In this document: piece after piece, positions 35,806 to 44,338 of the stretch
Layout: the number at the start of each line of letters is the position of its first letter
How positions within the stretch are numbered: the first letter of the stretch is position 1
Source of the DNA: Luteitalea sp.
Lineage (GTDB): Bacteria > Acidobacteriota > Vicinamibacteria > Vicinamibacterales > Vicinamibacteraceae
DNA length: 64,000 nucleotides
Direction: 5' to 3'
NCBI GenBank assembly: GCA_009377605.1
Contig: WHTT01000031.1
Location: 1 to 64,000, forward strand
Notes under the pieces: model-generated
Told to the model about the DNA's origin: nothing
The model's database searches: none
Seen by the model: only the letters and a program-made list of their open reading frames with translations
Translations under genes and position numbers: made by a program

Positions 35806-36978
35806 CTATAGAGAAAGCACTTCACCCAGGCGGGCGATCGCTTCGCGGAGTTGATCGTCAGAGAGATACGGCGCCGGGCCCAGCCGCAAGAGGTCGCCGC
35901 GCGCGTCTGTGAGCACCCCTCGTGCACGCAGCGCTTCGGCCAGACGGCGAGCCTGAGGTGAACGCAGCGCGAGAAAGCCGGCTCGGCGCTCAGCGGGGAT
36001 CGGTTCGACGTGGGCGATGCCGGGATCGACATCTAGCCCTTCGAATGCGGTCTGCAGCAGGCCGACCTGATGCAGGCTGATCTCGCGCAGGAGCGCCGGT
36101 GTCAGCCTCATCTCAGCGTGGAAGTCGAAGACCGCCGCGGCCCGATACTGTGAGGTCGGATCGTAGGTCGCGCCCGCAAACGTTGCCGCGCCTGCTCCAT
36201 ATCGAACCCAGCCCAACACCGCGCGCTCATCCCGATCTCCGAACTCGCTGAACCAACCGGTGAGCACGGGTCGCAGGCGGCAGTGAGGTGGGATGCGGAG
36301 GAACGCGTTGCCTTCCCCGAGCTGGCAGTACTTGTAACCGCCACCGGTGACGAACGCCTCGTCGAGGCGCATCTCACCGATATCGAAGGGAACGGCGTTC
36401 AAATGATGGTACGCGTCGACGAACAGGACCGCGCCGTGGCACGTGCACGCCGTCGCAACCGCGTCCAGGTGCGGCACGATTTCGGCGGTCTCGTAGAACA
36501 CCGACGAGACCAGCGCGCAGGCCGTGCGATCGTCGACTGCAGCGGCCATCCGCTCGGCGACCGTTTCGGCTGGTCGAGCCGGGATCCGCAGGATCTCAAG
36601 GCCCGCCTCCTCCAATCGATCGAGCTGCCTCCGTATGCTGTGAAACTCACCATCGGTGGTCACAAGACGCGGCCGTTCCCCAAGCGGGAGCGCAGAGAGC
36701 AGCCGCGTGACGAGCTCATGGGTGTTCTGACCGAGCGCGAGCTCGCCGTTGCTATCACCAAGCAGGCGCCTGAAACCTTCTCTGACACGCGAGGCTTGCT
36801 CCTCTGCCCTTGGCCACTTCTCGTCCACGAGGTCGGCGGCGTCGAGCCAGGCACGTTGCTGAGCCTCGAAGCCCACGTCCGGCCAGGCTTGATGAGAATG
36901 GCCTGTGAGCAGCAGCCGCTCGCTGACACGGAAGCGCGAATAGTGGCGCGCCAGTCGGTTGTCGGACCTGTAGGTCAT
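35806..36978 (-). CDS. kynU: Kynureninase-like PLP enzyme
   Basis: 390 aa, fold-type I (class V aminotransferase family). The PLP lysine is Lys216 in TGGGYKYCQLGEGNAFLRIP; the aspartate motif is LFVDAYHHLNAVPFD. The family converts kynurenine to anthranilate plus alanine. Assignment as kynureninase rests on motif resemblance and the adjacent tryptophan 2,3-dioxygenase gene on the same strand 63 bp upstream. No kynurenine formamidase or 3-monooxygenase is seen, so the pathway would end in anthranilate if a formamidase is encoded elsewhere. Confidence 0.85.
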   Translation of the reverse strand: MTYRSDNRLARHYSRFRVSERLLLTGHSHQAWPDVGFEAQQRAWLDAADLVDEKWPRAEEQASRVREGFRRLLGDSNGELALGQNTHELVTRLLSALPLGERPRLVTTDGEFHSIRRQLDRLEEAGLEILRIPARPAETVAERMAAAVDDRTACALVSSVFYETAEIVPHLDAVATACTCHGAVLFVDAYHHLNAVPFDIGEMRLDEAFVTGGGYKYCQLGEGNAFLRIPPHCRLRPVLTGWFSEFGDRDERAVLGWVRYGAGAATFAGATYDPTSQYRAAAVFDFHAEMRLTPALLREISLHQVGLLQTAFEGLDVDPGIAHVEPIPAERRAGFLALRSPQARRLAEALRARGVLTDARGDLLRLGPAPYLSDDQLREAIARLGEVLSL

Positions 36979-37041
36979 CGTCGGCTCGATGCCAGCCCGG
37001 CGCTCATAGAGACAGAGTCGTCGTCTGGGGACGCGCCCGGC

Positions 37042-37857
37042 TCAGAGTTGACTGCGGATGGCCCAGAGATCGGGGAACAGCGGTCGTCCGACTGTCTCGC
37101 GCAGATACGTCGCGCCTCCAGACCCGCCAGTCCCGCGTTTGCCCCCGATCGTGCGCTCGACCATCTTCACGTGTCGATACCGCCACTCCTGAATGCCCTC
37201 ATCGAGATCGACGAGTCGCTCACACAGCTCGGCGTTCTTCGGGTCGCCTCGGTAGACATCAACCAGCAGGTGTTGAATCTCGCTCGAGGGCTCGATGCCA
37301 GTTGTGACGTCGCGGTGCACTTGGTCCGCAGGTACCGGGTATCCCTCTCGCGCGAGATACCGAAGGAAGGCGTCCCACAGTGTAGTCTGATGATAGCGAC
37401 GCTCGAGAGCGATCCGGCCGCGACTGCCTTCCGGAAATCGCCGCACGATCTCCGCCGACTTCAGACCCAGCGCGAACTCGAGCTGGCGAAATTGATCGGA
37501 TTGGAAGCCGCTCGCGGCCTCCAGGCGCGCGCGGAATGACAAGAACTCGAGCGGCGTCATTGTCTCGAGAATGTCGAGTTGCACGACGAGCACTTTGAGG
37601 ATCGTCAGGATCCGCTTCAGCGTGTGCTGTGCCCGAGACGACTCGCCCTTCTCGAGCAGACGCTCCACGTAATCGAGCTCGTGTAACAGCTCCTTGAACC
37701 ATAGCTCGTAGACCTGGTGAATGACGATGAACAGCAACTCGTCATGCTCGGGTCCTGCAGATCGCGGTTGCTGGAGCGAGAGCAGCTCGTCAACGCGCAG
37801 ATAGCTGGAATACGTGACAGCCTTCGGTTGGCTCGCGTCTGGAGGCTCGTTCGTCAT
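37042..37857 (-). CDS. kynA: Tryptophan 2,3-dioxygenase
   Basis: Heme enzyme opening L-tryptophan to N-formylkynurenine. 271 aa with the N-terminal VTYSSYLRVDELLSLQQPRS, the heme/substrate helix DELLFIVIHQVYELWFKELL, FLSFRARLEAASGFQSDQFR and C-terminal WRYRHVKMVERTIGGKRGTG, including the distal and proximal His contexts. It forms an operon with kynU. Confidence 0.97.
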   Translation of the reverse strand: MTNEPPDASQPKAVTYSSYLRVDELLSLQQPRSAGPEHDELLFIVIHQVYELWFKELLHELDYVERLLEKGESSRAQHTLKRILTILKVLVVQLDILETMTPLEFLSFRARLEAASGFQSDQFRQLEFALGLKSAEIVRRFPEGSRGRIALERRYHQTTLWDAFLRYLAREGYPVPADQVHRDVTTGIEPSSEIQHLLVDVYRGDPKNAELCERLVDLDEGIQEWRYRHVKMVERTIGGKRGTGGSGGATYLRETVGRPLFPDLWAIRSQL

Positions 37858-38149
37858 GTGTGGCCTTGCTGACGATCATATAAGGAGAACGAGGGGGTGC
37901 GTGGGCGTCCCTGACGCTCGTGAGCGGCTCGCCGTCGACGGCCAGCTCAACCTGCACCGGCTCGACACCGCCGCGAAGCCGAACGATGATGGCAGCAGGA
38001 GCCCCGGACGAGGGCTGTCACGTCGGGCAGAGACGTTCAACGACGGCTGAAGCGCCAGCTGCGGCGTCTTTACCACTCGAAAGCGCGTACGCTCGTAGTC
38101 GTAATGAATGTGCGTCGCGAGGAGTAACGAACACAACACGGCGAGCAGA
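37858..38149. other. Intergenic region without a confident gene
   Basis: 292 bp between the divergent kynA and sulfatase-like genes. Open frames exist on both strands; a minus-strand stretch around 37890-38130 reads partly like protein (VLCSLLLATHIHYDYERTRF) but changes frame and has no supported start, so it may be a decayed gene or chance. Promoters for both flanking genes should lie here. AAGGAG at 37883 points along the plus strand but has no start codon after it. Confidence 0.4.
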
Positions 38150-40633
38150 ATGCCTCGACTATCGAAGCTTTCACGTGAGATCCTCCATGTTCTCGCGCTC
38201 TCCGCCTTCGCCATTGCGCAGCCGCTGTTCGATGTGCTCGGTCGTGACGCGACCTTCTTCGTGGCGCAAGGGTCGAGTGTCACGCACGTGCTCCTCTTTT
38301 CGACCGTGGCCCTGCTCGGCCCACCCCTCGTCATCGTTGCGTGCACACGACTCGCCGGCATCCTCTGGTCTCCTGCACGTCGGATGCTACACCGCGCCGC
38401 GATTGGCGGGCTGGCGGGACTGACGGTTGCACCGCCCGTCACGAGTCTCCTACAGATCGGCACGATCGGGTGGCTGGCAATCTTCGCGGGCGTCGGTGTC
38501 CTTGTGATCCTCGCTTACAGTCGCTGGCCCCGGTTCCAGGAGATGCTCACGTGGGCCGGGGCGGCACCGGCGGTCTTCTTGGCGGTGTTTTTCTTCGGCG
38601 GTCCCGTGCGACACCTTCTACTCCCAGCCCGAGTCCAAGCCGAGGTCGAGAGTGTGGGCGCCGCTGCAAAGGCCGCTGTGCCGGTTGTCATGCTCGTGTT
38701 CGACGAGCTGCCTCTCGGCAGCTTGTTGCAGCCGGACGGGACGATTGACTCTAGCCGCTATCCCAACTTCGCACGCCTTGCGGCGTCGTCCACCTGGTAC
38801 CGTAACACGACGACGAACGCCGAACAGACGTCCCGCGTCATCCCTGCCCTTTTGACGGGCACAGTGCCGGAGGCGAACAAGATTCCGGCGGCCAACGCCT
38901 ACCCGCAGAATCTCTTCACGCTTCTCGGCGGCACGTACCGAATTCACGCGACCGAGTTCATCACGCGGATGTGCCCTCCCGGCACCTGCATTGGGCCGCC
39001 AGACCGCGCCAGCTTCGGCTCGCTCCTCACGGATGCCGGAATCGTTTACCTGCACGGCGCCCTGCCGGCGGACCTGGCTGAAGCCCGTCTGCCACCGCTG
39101 GCCGACCGCTGGACCGGCTTCGGCGCTCCGGTCGCGCCAAATGCGGAAGCGTTCGCCGAGTGGAGGCAGGCGGATGCGAGCCATGACCAGATCGACCGAT
39201 TCGCGAGCATCATCGACCGCATCAGCCGGGCCGAGTCGCCCGCACTCTGGTACGTGCACATCGGCATACCTCACGAACCCTGGCGCTTTCTCCCTACGAT
39301 GCAGGTCTACGCTGGTCATTCGAGACCCGGGCTCATGGCCCACGGCCAATGGGGATCGAGCCAGACAGCCGTGGACCACTCGCTGCAGCGCTATCTACTC
39401 CAGCTTCAATTCGCGGATCGCTTGCTGGCGAGGTTGCTGGACCGGGTCCAGAACGCCGGTCTCCGCGATGAAGCCCTCCTTCTGGTGCTCGCCGATCATG
39501 GGGCCACGTTCCGTCCCGGCAGCAACCGGCGGTCGCTGGACGGAGAGAACACGGCGGAGATTCTTCCGGTGCCGCTCTTCGTCAAATATCCCGGCCAGCA
39601 GCAGGAACGCGTGGATACGCGCAACGCCGAGCTGATCGATGTGCTGCCCACGATTAGCGACGTGCTCGGCATTCAGGTGCCCTGGACGATGGATGGCACG
39701 TCCCTGCGACTTGATGGTCCCGAACGGCGCGAGAAGCGAGTCTTCCTCTCCAGGCAAGAAAAGGTTGAACGCTTCGGCCGCTCGATTGATGGCGTCAACG
39801 GCGTGTCCCAGCGGATTCGAGCGCTGTTTGGACCAGGAGGTGGCGATGATGATCTCTATCGGTTCGGGCCGCATCGAGATCTCGTGGGCCGACCCGTCAG
39901 TGCGCTCGACCTGCTCCGCACCGATCACCGCAGCGCGCAAGTTCGCCTGGACGATGTCGCTGCATATCTCGACGTCGAGCCGAAAGGTCCCTTCGTTCCG
40001 GCGCTGCTCGCGGGCACGGTGACCGGCCTCGAGAAATCCACGCCCGTCGCGGTTGCCGTGAACGGCACGATTGCCGGCACGGGATGGACGTACCAGGACA
40101 AAGCGGACCTCAAGATTGGCATCATGTTGTCCCCGCGCTACTTTTCTCCTGGGAAGAACCACATCGAGGTCTATCGCGTCGCATCCGCTGGACAGTTGAC
40201 ACCTCTCCCGCGTGCCAGCCAATTGATATACCGGGCGATCTCAGATCGCGAAGAGAACATCGTGGGGATCGAAGCCAGTAATGGCCGAACCCTCTCGCTG
40301 AAGGAGAAAGGCTTTGGCGGCATGGTGGATCACGTCACGTGGACTGCCCGAGTCGTGTCGATCAATGGATGGGCGGCCGATCTCGCGCGCGAGCAGGCCC
40401 CAAAGACCTTTCTCATTGTCTATCGAGGGCGAGTCGTCCAGATCGTGGATACGACGCGGCGCCGAGACGTGGCCAAACATTTCAAGAGCGAGGCGCTGAC
40501 CGACTCTGGGATCGTCGCGCACCTTGCCCCGACTCTCGTACCGGACGAGCGCGCGATAGAGGTCTACGCAGTCTTCGACGACGCCGCGTTCCTGGTGCCC
40601 CGTAACGAGAACGCCACGGCCGGGCGGCCCTAA
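38150..40633 (+). CDS. Membrane-anchored sulfatase/phosphoethanolamine transferase-like protein
   Basis: 827 aa. About five TM helices in residues 1-160 (ILHVLALSAFAIAQPLFDVL, then HVLLFSTVALLGPPLVIVA) precede an alkaline-phosphatase-superfamily domain: VVMLVFDELPLGSLL (metal Asp), a TTTNAEQTSRVIPALLTG nucleophile region with Thr/Ser instead of the CxPSR formylglycine site, WYVHIGIPHEPW, and LLLVLADHGATF (Asp-His). The ~250-residue C-terminal extension is unrecognised. The membrane-plus-Thr layout resembles arylsulfatase-like/LtaS or EptA transferases. ATG 38150 is chosen by the onset of the conserved hydrophobic region. The last codons and stop lie in a repeat. Confidence 0.8.
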   Translation: MPRLSKLSREILHVLALSAFAIAQPLFDVLGRDATFFVAQGSSVTHVLLFSTVALLGPPLVIVACTRLAGILWSPARRMLHRAAIGGLAGLTVAPPVTSLLQIGTIGWLAIFAGVGVLVILAYSRWPRFQEMLTWAGAAPAVFLAVFFFGGPVRHLLLPARVQAEVESVGAAAKAAVPVVMLVFDELPLGSLLQPDGTIDSSRYPNFARLAASSTWYRNTTTNAEQTSRVIPALLTGTVPEANKIPAANAYPQNLFTLLGGTYRIHATEFITRMCPPGTCIGPPDRASFGSLLTDAGIVYLHGALPADLAEARLPPLADRWTGFGAPVAPNAEAFAEWRQADASHDQIDRFASIIDRISRAESPALWYVHIGIPHEPWRFLPTMQVYAGHSRPGLMAHGQWGSSQTAVDHSLQRYLLQLQFADRLLARLLDRVQNAGLRDEALLLVLADHGATFRPGSNRRSLDGENTAEILPVPLFVKYPGQQQERVDTRNAELIDVLPTISDVLGIQVPWTMDGTSLRLDGPERREKRVFLSRQEKVERFGRSIDGVNGVSQRIRALFGPGGGDDDLYRFGPHRDLVGRPVSALDLLRTDHRSAQVRLDDVAAYLDVEPKGPFVPALLAGTVTGLEKSTPVAVAVNGTIAGTGWTYQDKADLKIGIMLSPRYFSPGKNHIEVYRVASAGQLTPLPRASQLIYRAISDREENIVGIEASNGRTLSLKEKGFGGMVDHVTWTARVVSINGWAADLAREQAPKTFLIVYRGRVVQIVDTTRRRDVAKHFKSEALTDSGIVAHLAPTLVPDERAIEVYAVFDDAAFLVPRNENATAGRP

Positions 40634-40691
40634 GAACAAAGGGCCGCCCTACTGAGTTGTCCGGATGGTAGGGCGGGGCTCACACCCTACC
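40622..40691. repeat. REP-like hairpins between convergent genes
   Basis: Hairpin 1 has a perfect 10-bp stem GGGCGGCCCT (40622-40631) / AGGGCCGCCC (40640-40649) with an 8-nt loop; it contains the TAA of the sulfatase-like gene. Hairpin 2 is GGTAGGG (40667-40673) / CCCTACC (40685-40691) and contains the stop codon of the GMC gene. Together they probably serve as a shared terminator region. Confidence 0.75.
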
Positions 40692-42092
40692 GAAAGCACC
40701 TTCCCGAATGCCGTGAATCAGATGGTCGGCCAAGCGGTACGCCAGCGCCACGATGGTAAAGGTCGGGTTTACCAATCCCGCACTCGGAAACACCGAGCTA
40801 CCGGCGAGAAACAGGTTGGCCAGCGTGTGGACCCGGCAGTGAGCATCGACCACCCCAACGCGCGGATGCGGATTCATGCGTGTGGTGCCGATGTGGTGGT
40901 TGCCAAGGCCAACCTGGCTCGGAATCGCGGCAGGACGAAGCCTTCCCCATCCTCGCTCTCCGACGATTCGGGCCGCCAGTCGCTGCGTTTCCTGCAGGTT
41001 ACGCCGGTCGATCCCCGACAGGACGAAGTGGAGCTCGCACTTGTTCTGACCCAGCTCGTCGCGCTCGGCCATCAACGTGACACGGTTGTTCCGGTCCGGG
41101 AGGGCTTCACCGTATATCACCGCTCCGAGCAGCGCTGGATCGTCGGCGGGAAGATCCAACGCGCCAGTCACCTGGAGCAACGCACGACTGAGCTCGTTCG
41201 GCTTCTCCGTGAGCTTGCGCAGGCTGAGCCCGACGTCCAGGAGCTCGTGTCGAGCCTGCAGCCCCGGTGAGAGCGCGGCGAACATGGGCCACTTCTCGGA
41301 CATGCGAACCGCTCGGCCGGTGAGCAAGAAGACGTGCTCCATGAAATAGCGTCCGACGAGGTCGTGCTCGTTCCCTATGCCCCGTGGGTTCATCTCGGTT
41401 GGCTGAAGGAGCAATCGGGCATTCTCGATGGCTCCGGTCGCCAGCACGAACACACGCGCCCTCACAGAGAAGCGGTTGCCGCCGAGTGTGGCGACTTTGA
41501 CGGAGTGGAGCCGTCTGCCACCGCGTTCCGTCTCGAGCTCGATCACGTTGCCAAACAAGAGAACACGCACCGACGCGGACCGCTCCAGTCGGTCGCGATA
41601 CGTCTGGCCGAGTCTCAGGTTCTGAATCGCATAACTGTTGACCTTGACCAACGGTGCATCGTTTGGCGGTGGCGGGTCGGGTCGGTACGGCCTCTTCGCG
41701 TCGAGGAACAGCGCCGCTCGCTCGTAGTACGGGTCGAGCTCGCGCCGGGAGAATGGCCACTCTCCAGTCGGGACGCCAGGGCGTCGGCCGAATACGTGGG
41801 CACTGATCGGGAGCGTGTGGCCACCCCAGTGATTGGTCGTACCGCCGAATTGCCGCAGGCGCGACGTCACCAGATAGTTGTGCGGCAAGCGATCGCCGCT
41901 GACCTGACCGCGATAGAGGCTCTGTGTCCCGACATCGAACTGCATCCCACCAGCCTCGATGACGCAGGTGTCGATGCCGTGCTCGGCGAACGTGGTGGCC
42001 AACGTGAGTCCCGCAGCCCCCGCACCGACCACGCACACATCGGTAGCCAGGGCGGTGCCACTCTCCACCGACCGCGAATCCTCGAACTTCAC
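40680..42092 (-). CDS. GMC-family oxidoreductase, catalytic subunit
   Basis: 470 aa FAD-dependent alcohol/sugar dehydrogenase. The N-terminal dinucleotide fold is DVCVVGAGAAGLTLATTFAE with IEAGG; RLRQFGGTTNHWGGHTLPI binds FAD; the C-terminal active site is GNHHIGTTRMNPHPRVGVVD (His) and PSAGLVNPTFTIVALAYRLA (Asn). It resembles the large subunit of periplasmic gluconate/fructose dehydrogenases. It has no signal peptide of its own, and the 4-bp overlap with a small twin-arginine-like subunit upstream suggests it hitch-hikes through Tat as a complex. Confidence 0.92.
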   Translation of the reverse strand: MKFEDSRSVESGTALATDVCVVGAGAAGLTLATTFAEHGIDTCVIEAGGMQFDVGTQSLYRGQVSGDRLPHNYLVTSRLRQFGGTTNHWGGHTLPISAHVFGRRPGVPTGEWPFSRRELDPYYERAALFLDAKRPYRPDPPPPNDAPLVKVNSYAIQNLRLGQTYRDRLERSASVRVLLFGNVIELETERGGRRLHSVKVATLGGNRFSVRARVFVLATGAIENARLLLQPTEMNPRGIGNEHDLVGRYFMEHVFLLTGRAVRMSEKWPMFAALSPGLQARHELLDVGLSLRKLTEKPNELSRALLQVTGALDLPADDPALLGAVIYGEALPDRNNRVTLMAERDELGQNKCELHFVLSGIDRRNLQETQRLAARIVGERGWGRLRPAAIPSQVGLGNHHIGTTRMNPHPRVGVVDAHCRVHTLANLFLAGSSVFPSAGLVNPTFTIVALAYRLADHLIHGIREGAFGRV

Positions 42093-42562
42093 AATCGTGA
42101 CCCGGTGGAAGGCTGGTCCATCGCGTGGAGCACGGCGAATAGCCGTGCCTCTGTCTGGGCCAGCTCCCAGCCGCCAACGAAGAGCGTACGCCCCATGGCG
42201 TAGTCCCGTCGCATCTCTTCGCGGAGAAGCTCGAGCGCGCCATCGGCATCGCGCCCCCGAAACCGGTCAGGCTCGCGAAAGAGACGTCTGGCCAGCTCTC
42301 CTGGCCTCTGCTCGTCGACGGCTTCGAGCGCCGCTGCTCCCAGAACGTCCAGCGCACCGGCGAGCGCCAGACGACGACGGAGCCGTTCGAGTGTCTGACG
42401 CTCCCAGCTGTGGAGCTCTTCGCGACCGCGCCGGAGAAAGATAAGCCCCGCGCTTCCTGCTGTTACTGCGCTCAACAGCGCGAGTAGCGCCCTGCGGGAT
42501 ACACCGACGTCAGGCTCGGGGCTGCGGCTTGCTCGTGTTCCTGGTGCAGGCTGGCTCGACAA
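42089..42562 (-). CDS. Small subunit of GMC dehydrogenase (gluconate 2-dehydrogenase subunit 3-like)
   Basis: 157 aa. The N-terminus has a twin-arginine-like motif and hydrophobic stretch (VSRRALLALLSAVTAGSAG), then a helical domain with the pattern of gluconate 2-dehydrogenase subunit 3 / sorbitol dehydrogenase small subunits (LGAAALEAVDEQRPGELARR, then the FVGGWELAQTEARL helix). In that family the small subunit carries the Tat signal for the FAD subunit. No cytochrome c subunit is encoded next to it. The overlap with the large-subunit gene is ATGA. Confidence 0.82.
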   Translation of the reverse strand: MSSQPAPGTRASRSPEPDVGVSRRALLALLSAVTAGSAGLIFLRRGREELHSWERQTLERLRRRLALAGALDVLGAAALEAVDEQRPGELARRLFREPDRFRGRDADGALELLREEMRRDYAMGRTLFVGGWELAQTEARLFAVLHAMDQPSTGSRL

Positions 42563-42635
42563 ATCTCTGAGACGTTATCAGAAGCCAGATTTCGTACGCA
42601 AGGGTGGAAAAGTGACAGGCATCTTTTCCACTGCC

Positions 42636-44309
42636 CTACATAACGCCCCGACGCTCGAGCGCCCGCGTCAGCGCCTCGACGAGCCGTGCGGCCTCTGCTC
42701 GGACGTGTGCGATTTCGTCTCGGCACTCGCGCGTGAATGTCTCGTCCTGGATGGATGCCAGGTTGATCAACACATTGAGTGTGGCACCTTCGACGCCGGC
42801 ACGCGCCATGAGGCCGGCAACACCCGCGTCGGAAGCGGCATGTGGATTTCCGCGCTCGACGATCGAGCCGGCGAGGCGCAGCACTTCCAGGCTGAGTTGC
42901 ATGGTCTCGCGCGGCACCTGCGCCGCACGCTGGAGCGCCGCCTCGATTGCGCCCGCGCGTGCCGACTCGTCGGTCGCCGTGCCCTTGGGCAACCGGCGCG
43001 CAGCGACCACATCCATGAAGGCGCGCGTGTCCTCGTCGACGAGCGTGGCGAGGCGAGCCTTGAGCTCCTGCGCACGCTCGGCGTCTGCGCACAGCGCCGC
43101 TGACGCTGCTTCGAAGCCAGATCGGCCCACGGTCACGTTCGCCACCAGCGCGGCCAGCGCCGCGCCCAGGCTGCCCGCGAGCGCAGCGACCGAGCCGCCG
43201 CCAGGCGCTGGCGCCTCCGAGGCGACTTCGTCGACAAACCGCGCCACGGCCATGCTCAGCAACGGCGCCTCCGGCTCGAAGTAGGCTTCGATGATCTTCT
43301 TGTTCACATCGAACGGCGCGATCTGATCCAAGCCGAGCGAGCGGATCGCGATCTCCACCAATTCGGCCAGGGCAACACCGGTCGACTTGCCCTGTCGGCG
43401 CAGATAGTAACGGCCCGCTTCGACAATCGGCTCGCGCGGCGTCATGCCGACCAGCTCCGACCCGGAGACGCGCAGGCCAAGCTTGGCCGCCTCCTCGCAC
43501 ACGACCTCGAACACCGTGTGCAGTGCCGTCGTCTTGTAGTCGAGCAAGTTGATGGAAACCTGCGCTTGGCGATATTCCTCGATGTACCAGCCGATCGCCC
43601 GCACGCGACGCAGGCGGCCGGCCACGCGCTTCGGTTGGCCGTCGGTGCCACGAACGATCTGCCCGCTCGCGTCGCGCTGGGCTCGCCCCGCCTCGCGAAT
43701 CGTCAGGGCGATCTCGTGCGCCAAGCGCCGGTCGCGCGTATTGAGGTTGACGTTGTAGGCGAGCAGGAAGTCACGCGCGCCCACGACAGTGGCGCCATAG
43801 CGCGCCTCGAAGCGGACAGGTCCACAATCCGGCTGCCAGGCGGGATCTCGAAGCTTTTGCGCCAACCCTTCGTACTCGCCAGCGCGGATGGTTGCGAGGC
43901 TGCGGCGCGCGTCAGAGGACGCCGCATGCTCATAGAAGTAGACCGGCACCCGCAGGTCCTCCGCGATGCGGCGTCCGACGGCGTGCGCCATGTCCACGCA
44001 CTCCGCCATCGTGACCCCGGCGACAGGCACGAACGGGCACACGTCCATCGCGCCAATCCGCGGGTGCGCGCCCTGGTGCACGCGCATGTCAATGTGCTCG
44101 GCCGCCGCGTGCGCCGCCTTGACCGCCGCCTCTTGCACGGCGTCCGGCTCCCCGACGAACGTGTACACCGTTCGATTGGTATCAGCGCCCGGATCGACGT
44201 CCAACAGCTTGACGCCCGAGACACTCGAGATGGCCTGGGCGATGGCGTCGATCACATGCTGGTTGCGGCCATCCGAACAGTTCGGTACGCACTCGACGAG
44301 CCTAGTCAT
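42636..44309 (-). CDS. ftcD: Bifunctional glutamate formimidoyltransferase / formimidoyl-THF cyclodeaminase
   Basis: 557 aa fusion. Residues 1-180 and 181-325 are the N and C formiminotransferase domains (LVECVPNCSDGRN, VHQGAHPRIGAMDVCPFVPV, LLAYNVNLNTRD). Residues ~350-557 are cyclodeaminase (FVDEVASEAPAPGGGSVAAL). It transfers the formimino group from formiminoglutamate to tetrahydrofolate and releases ammonia, giving glutamate and methenyl-THF. This is the animal-type fused enzyme and completes the histidine pathway with hutH, hutU and hutI. It is divergent from hutU, with only 29 bp between starts. Confidence 0.96.
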   Translation of the reverse strand: MTRLVECVPNCSDGRNQHVIDAIAQAISSVSGVKLLDVDPGADTNRTVYTFVGEPDAVQEAAVKAAHAAAEHIDMRVHQGAHPRIGAMDVCPFVPVAGVTMAECVDMAHAVGRRIAEDLRVPVYFYEHAASSDARRSLATIRAGEYEGLAQKLRDPAWQPDCGPVRFEARYGATVVGARDFLLAYNVNLNTRDRRLAHEIALTIREAGRAQRDASGQIVRGTDGQPKRVAGRLRRVRAIGWYIEEYRQAQVSINLLDYKTTALHTVFEVVCEEAAKLGLRVSGSELVGMTPREPIVEAGRYYLRRQGKSTGVALAELVEIAIRSLGLDQIAPFDVNKKIIEAYFEPEAPLLSMAVARFVDEVASEAPAPGGGSVAALAGSLGAALAALVANVTVGRSGFEAASAALCADAERAQELKARLATLVDEDTRAFMDVVAARRLPKGTATDESARAGAIEAALQRAAQVPRETMQLSLEVLRLAGSIVERGNPHAASDAGVAGLMARAGVEGATLNVLINLASIQDETFTRECRDEIAHVRAEAARLVEALTRALERRGVM

Positions 44310-44338
44310 GCCTCACCCACCGGCGGTAGGATACCAGC

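Noticed and set aside
37876-38463. 195-aa minus-strand ORF upstream of kynA
   Set aside because: Half of it is antisense to the sulfatase-like gene; a short protein-like stretch exists but frames shift and no start is supported.
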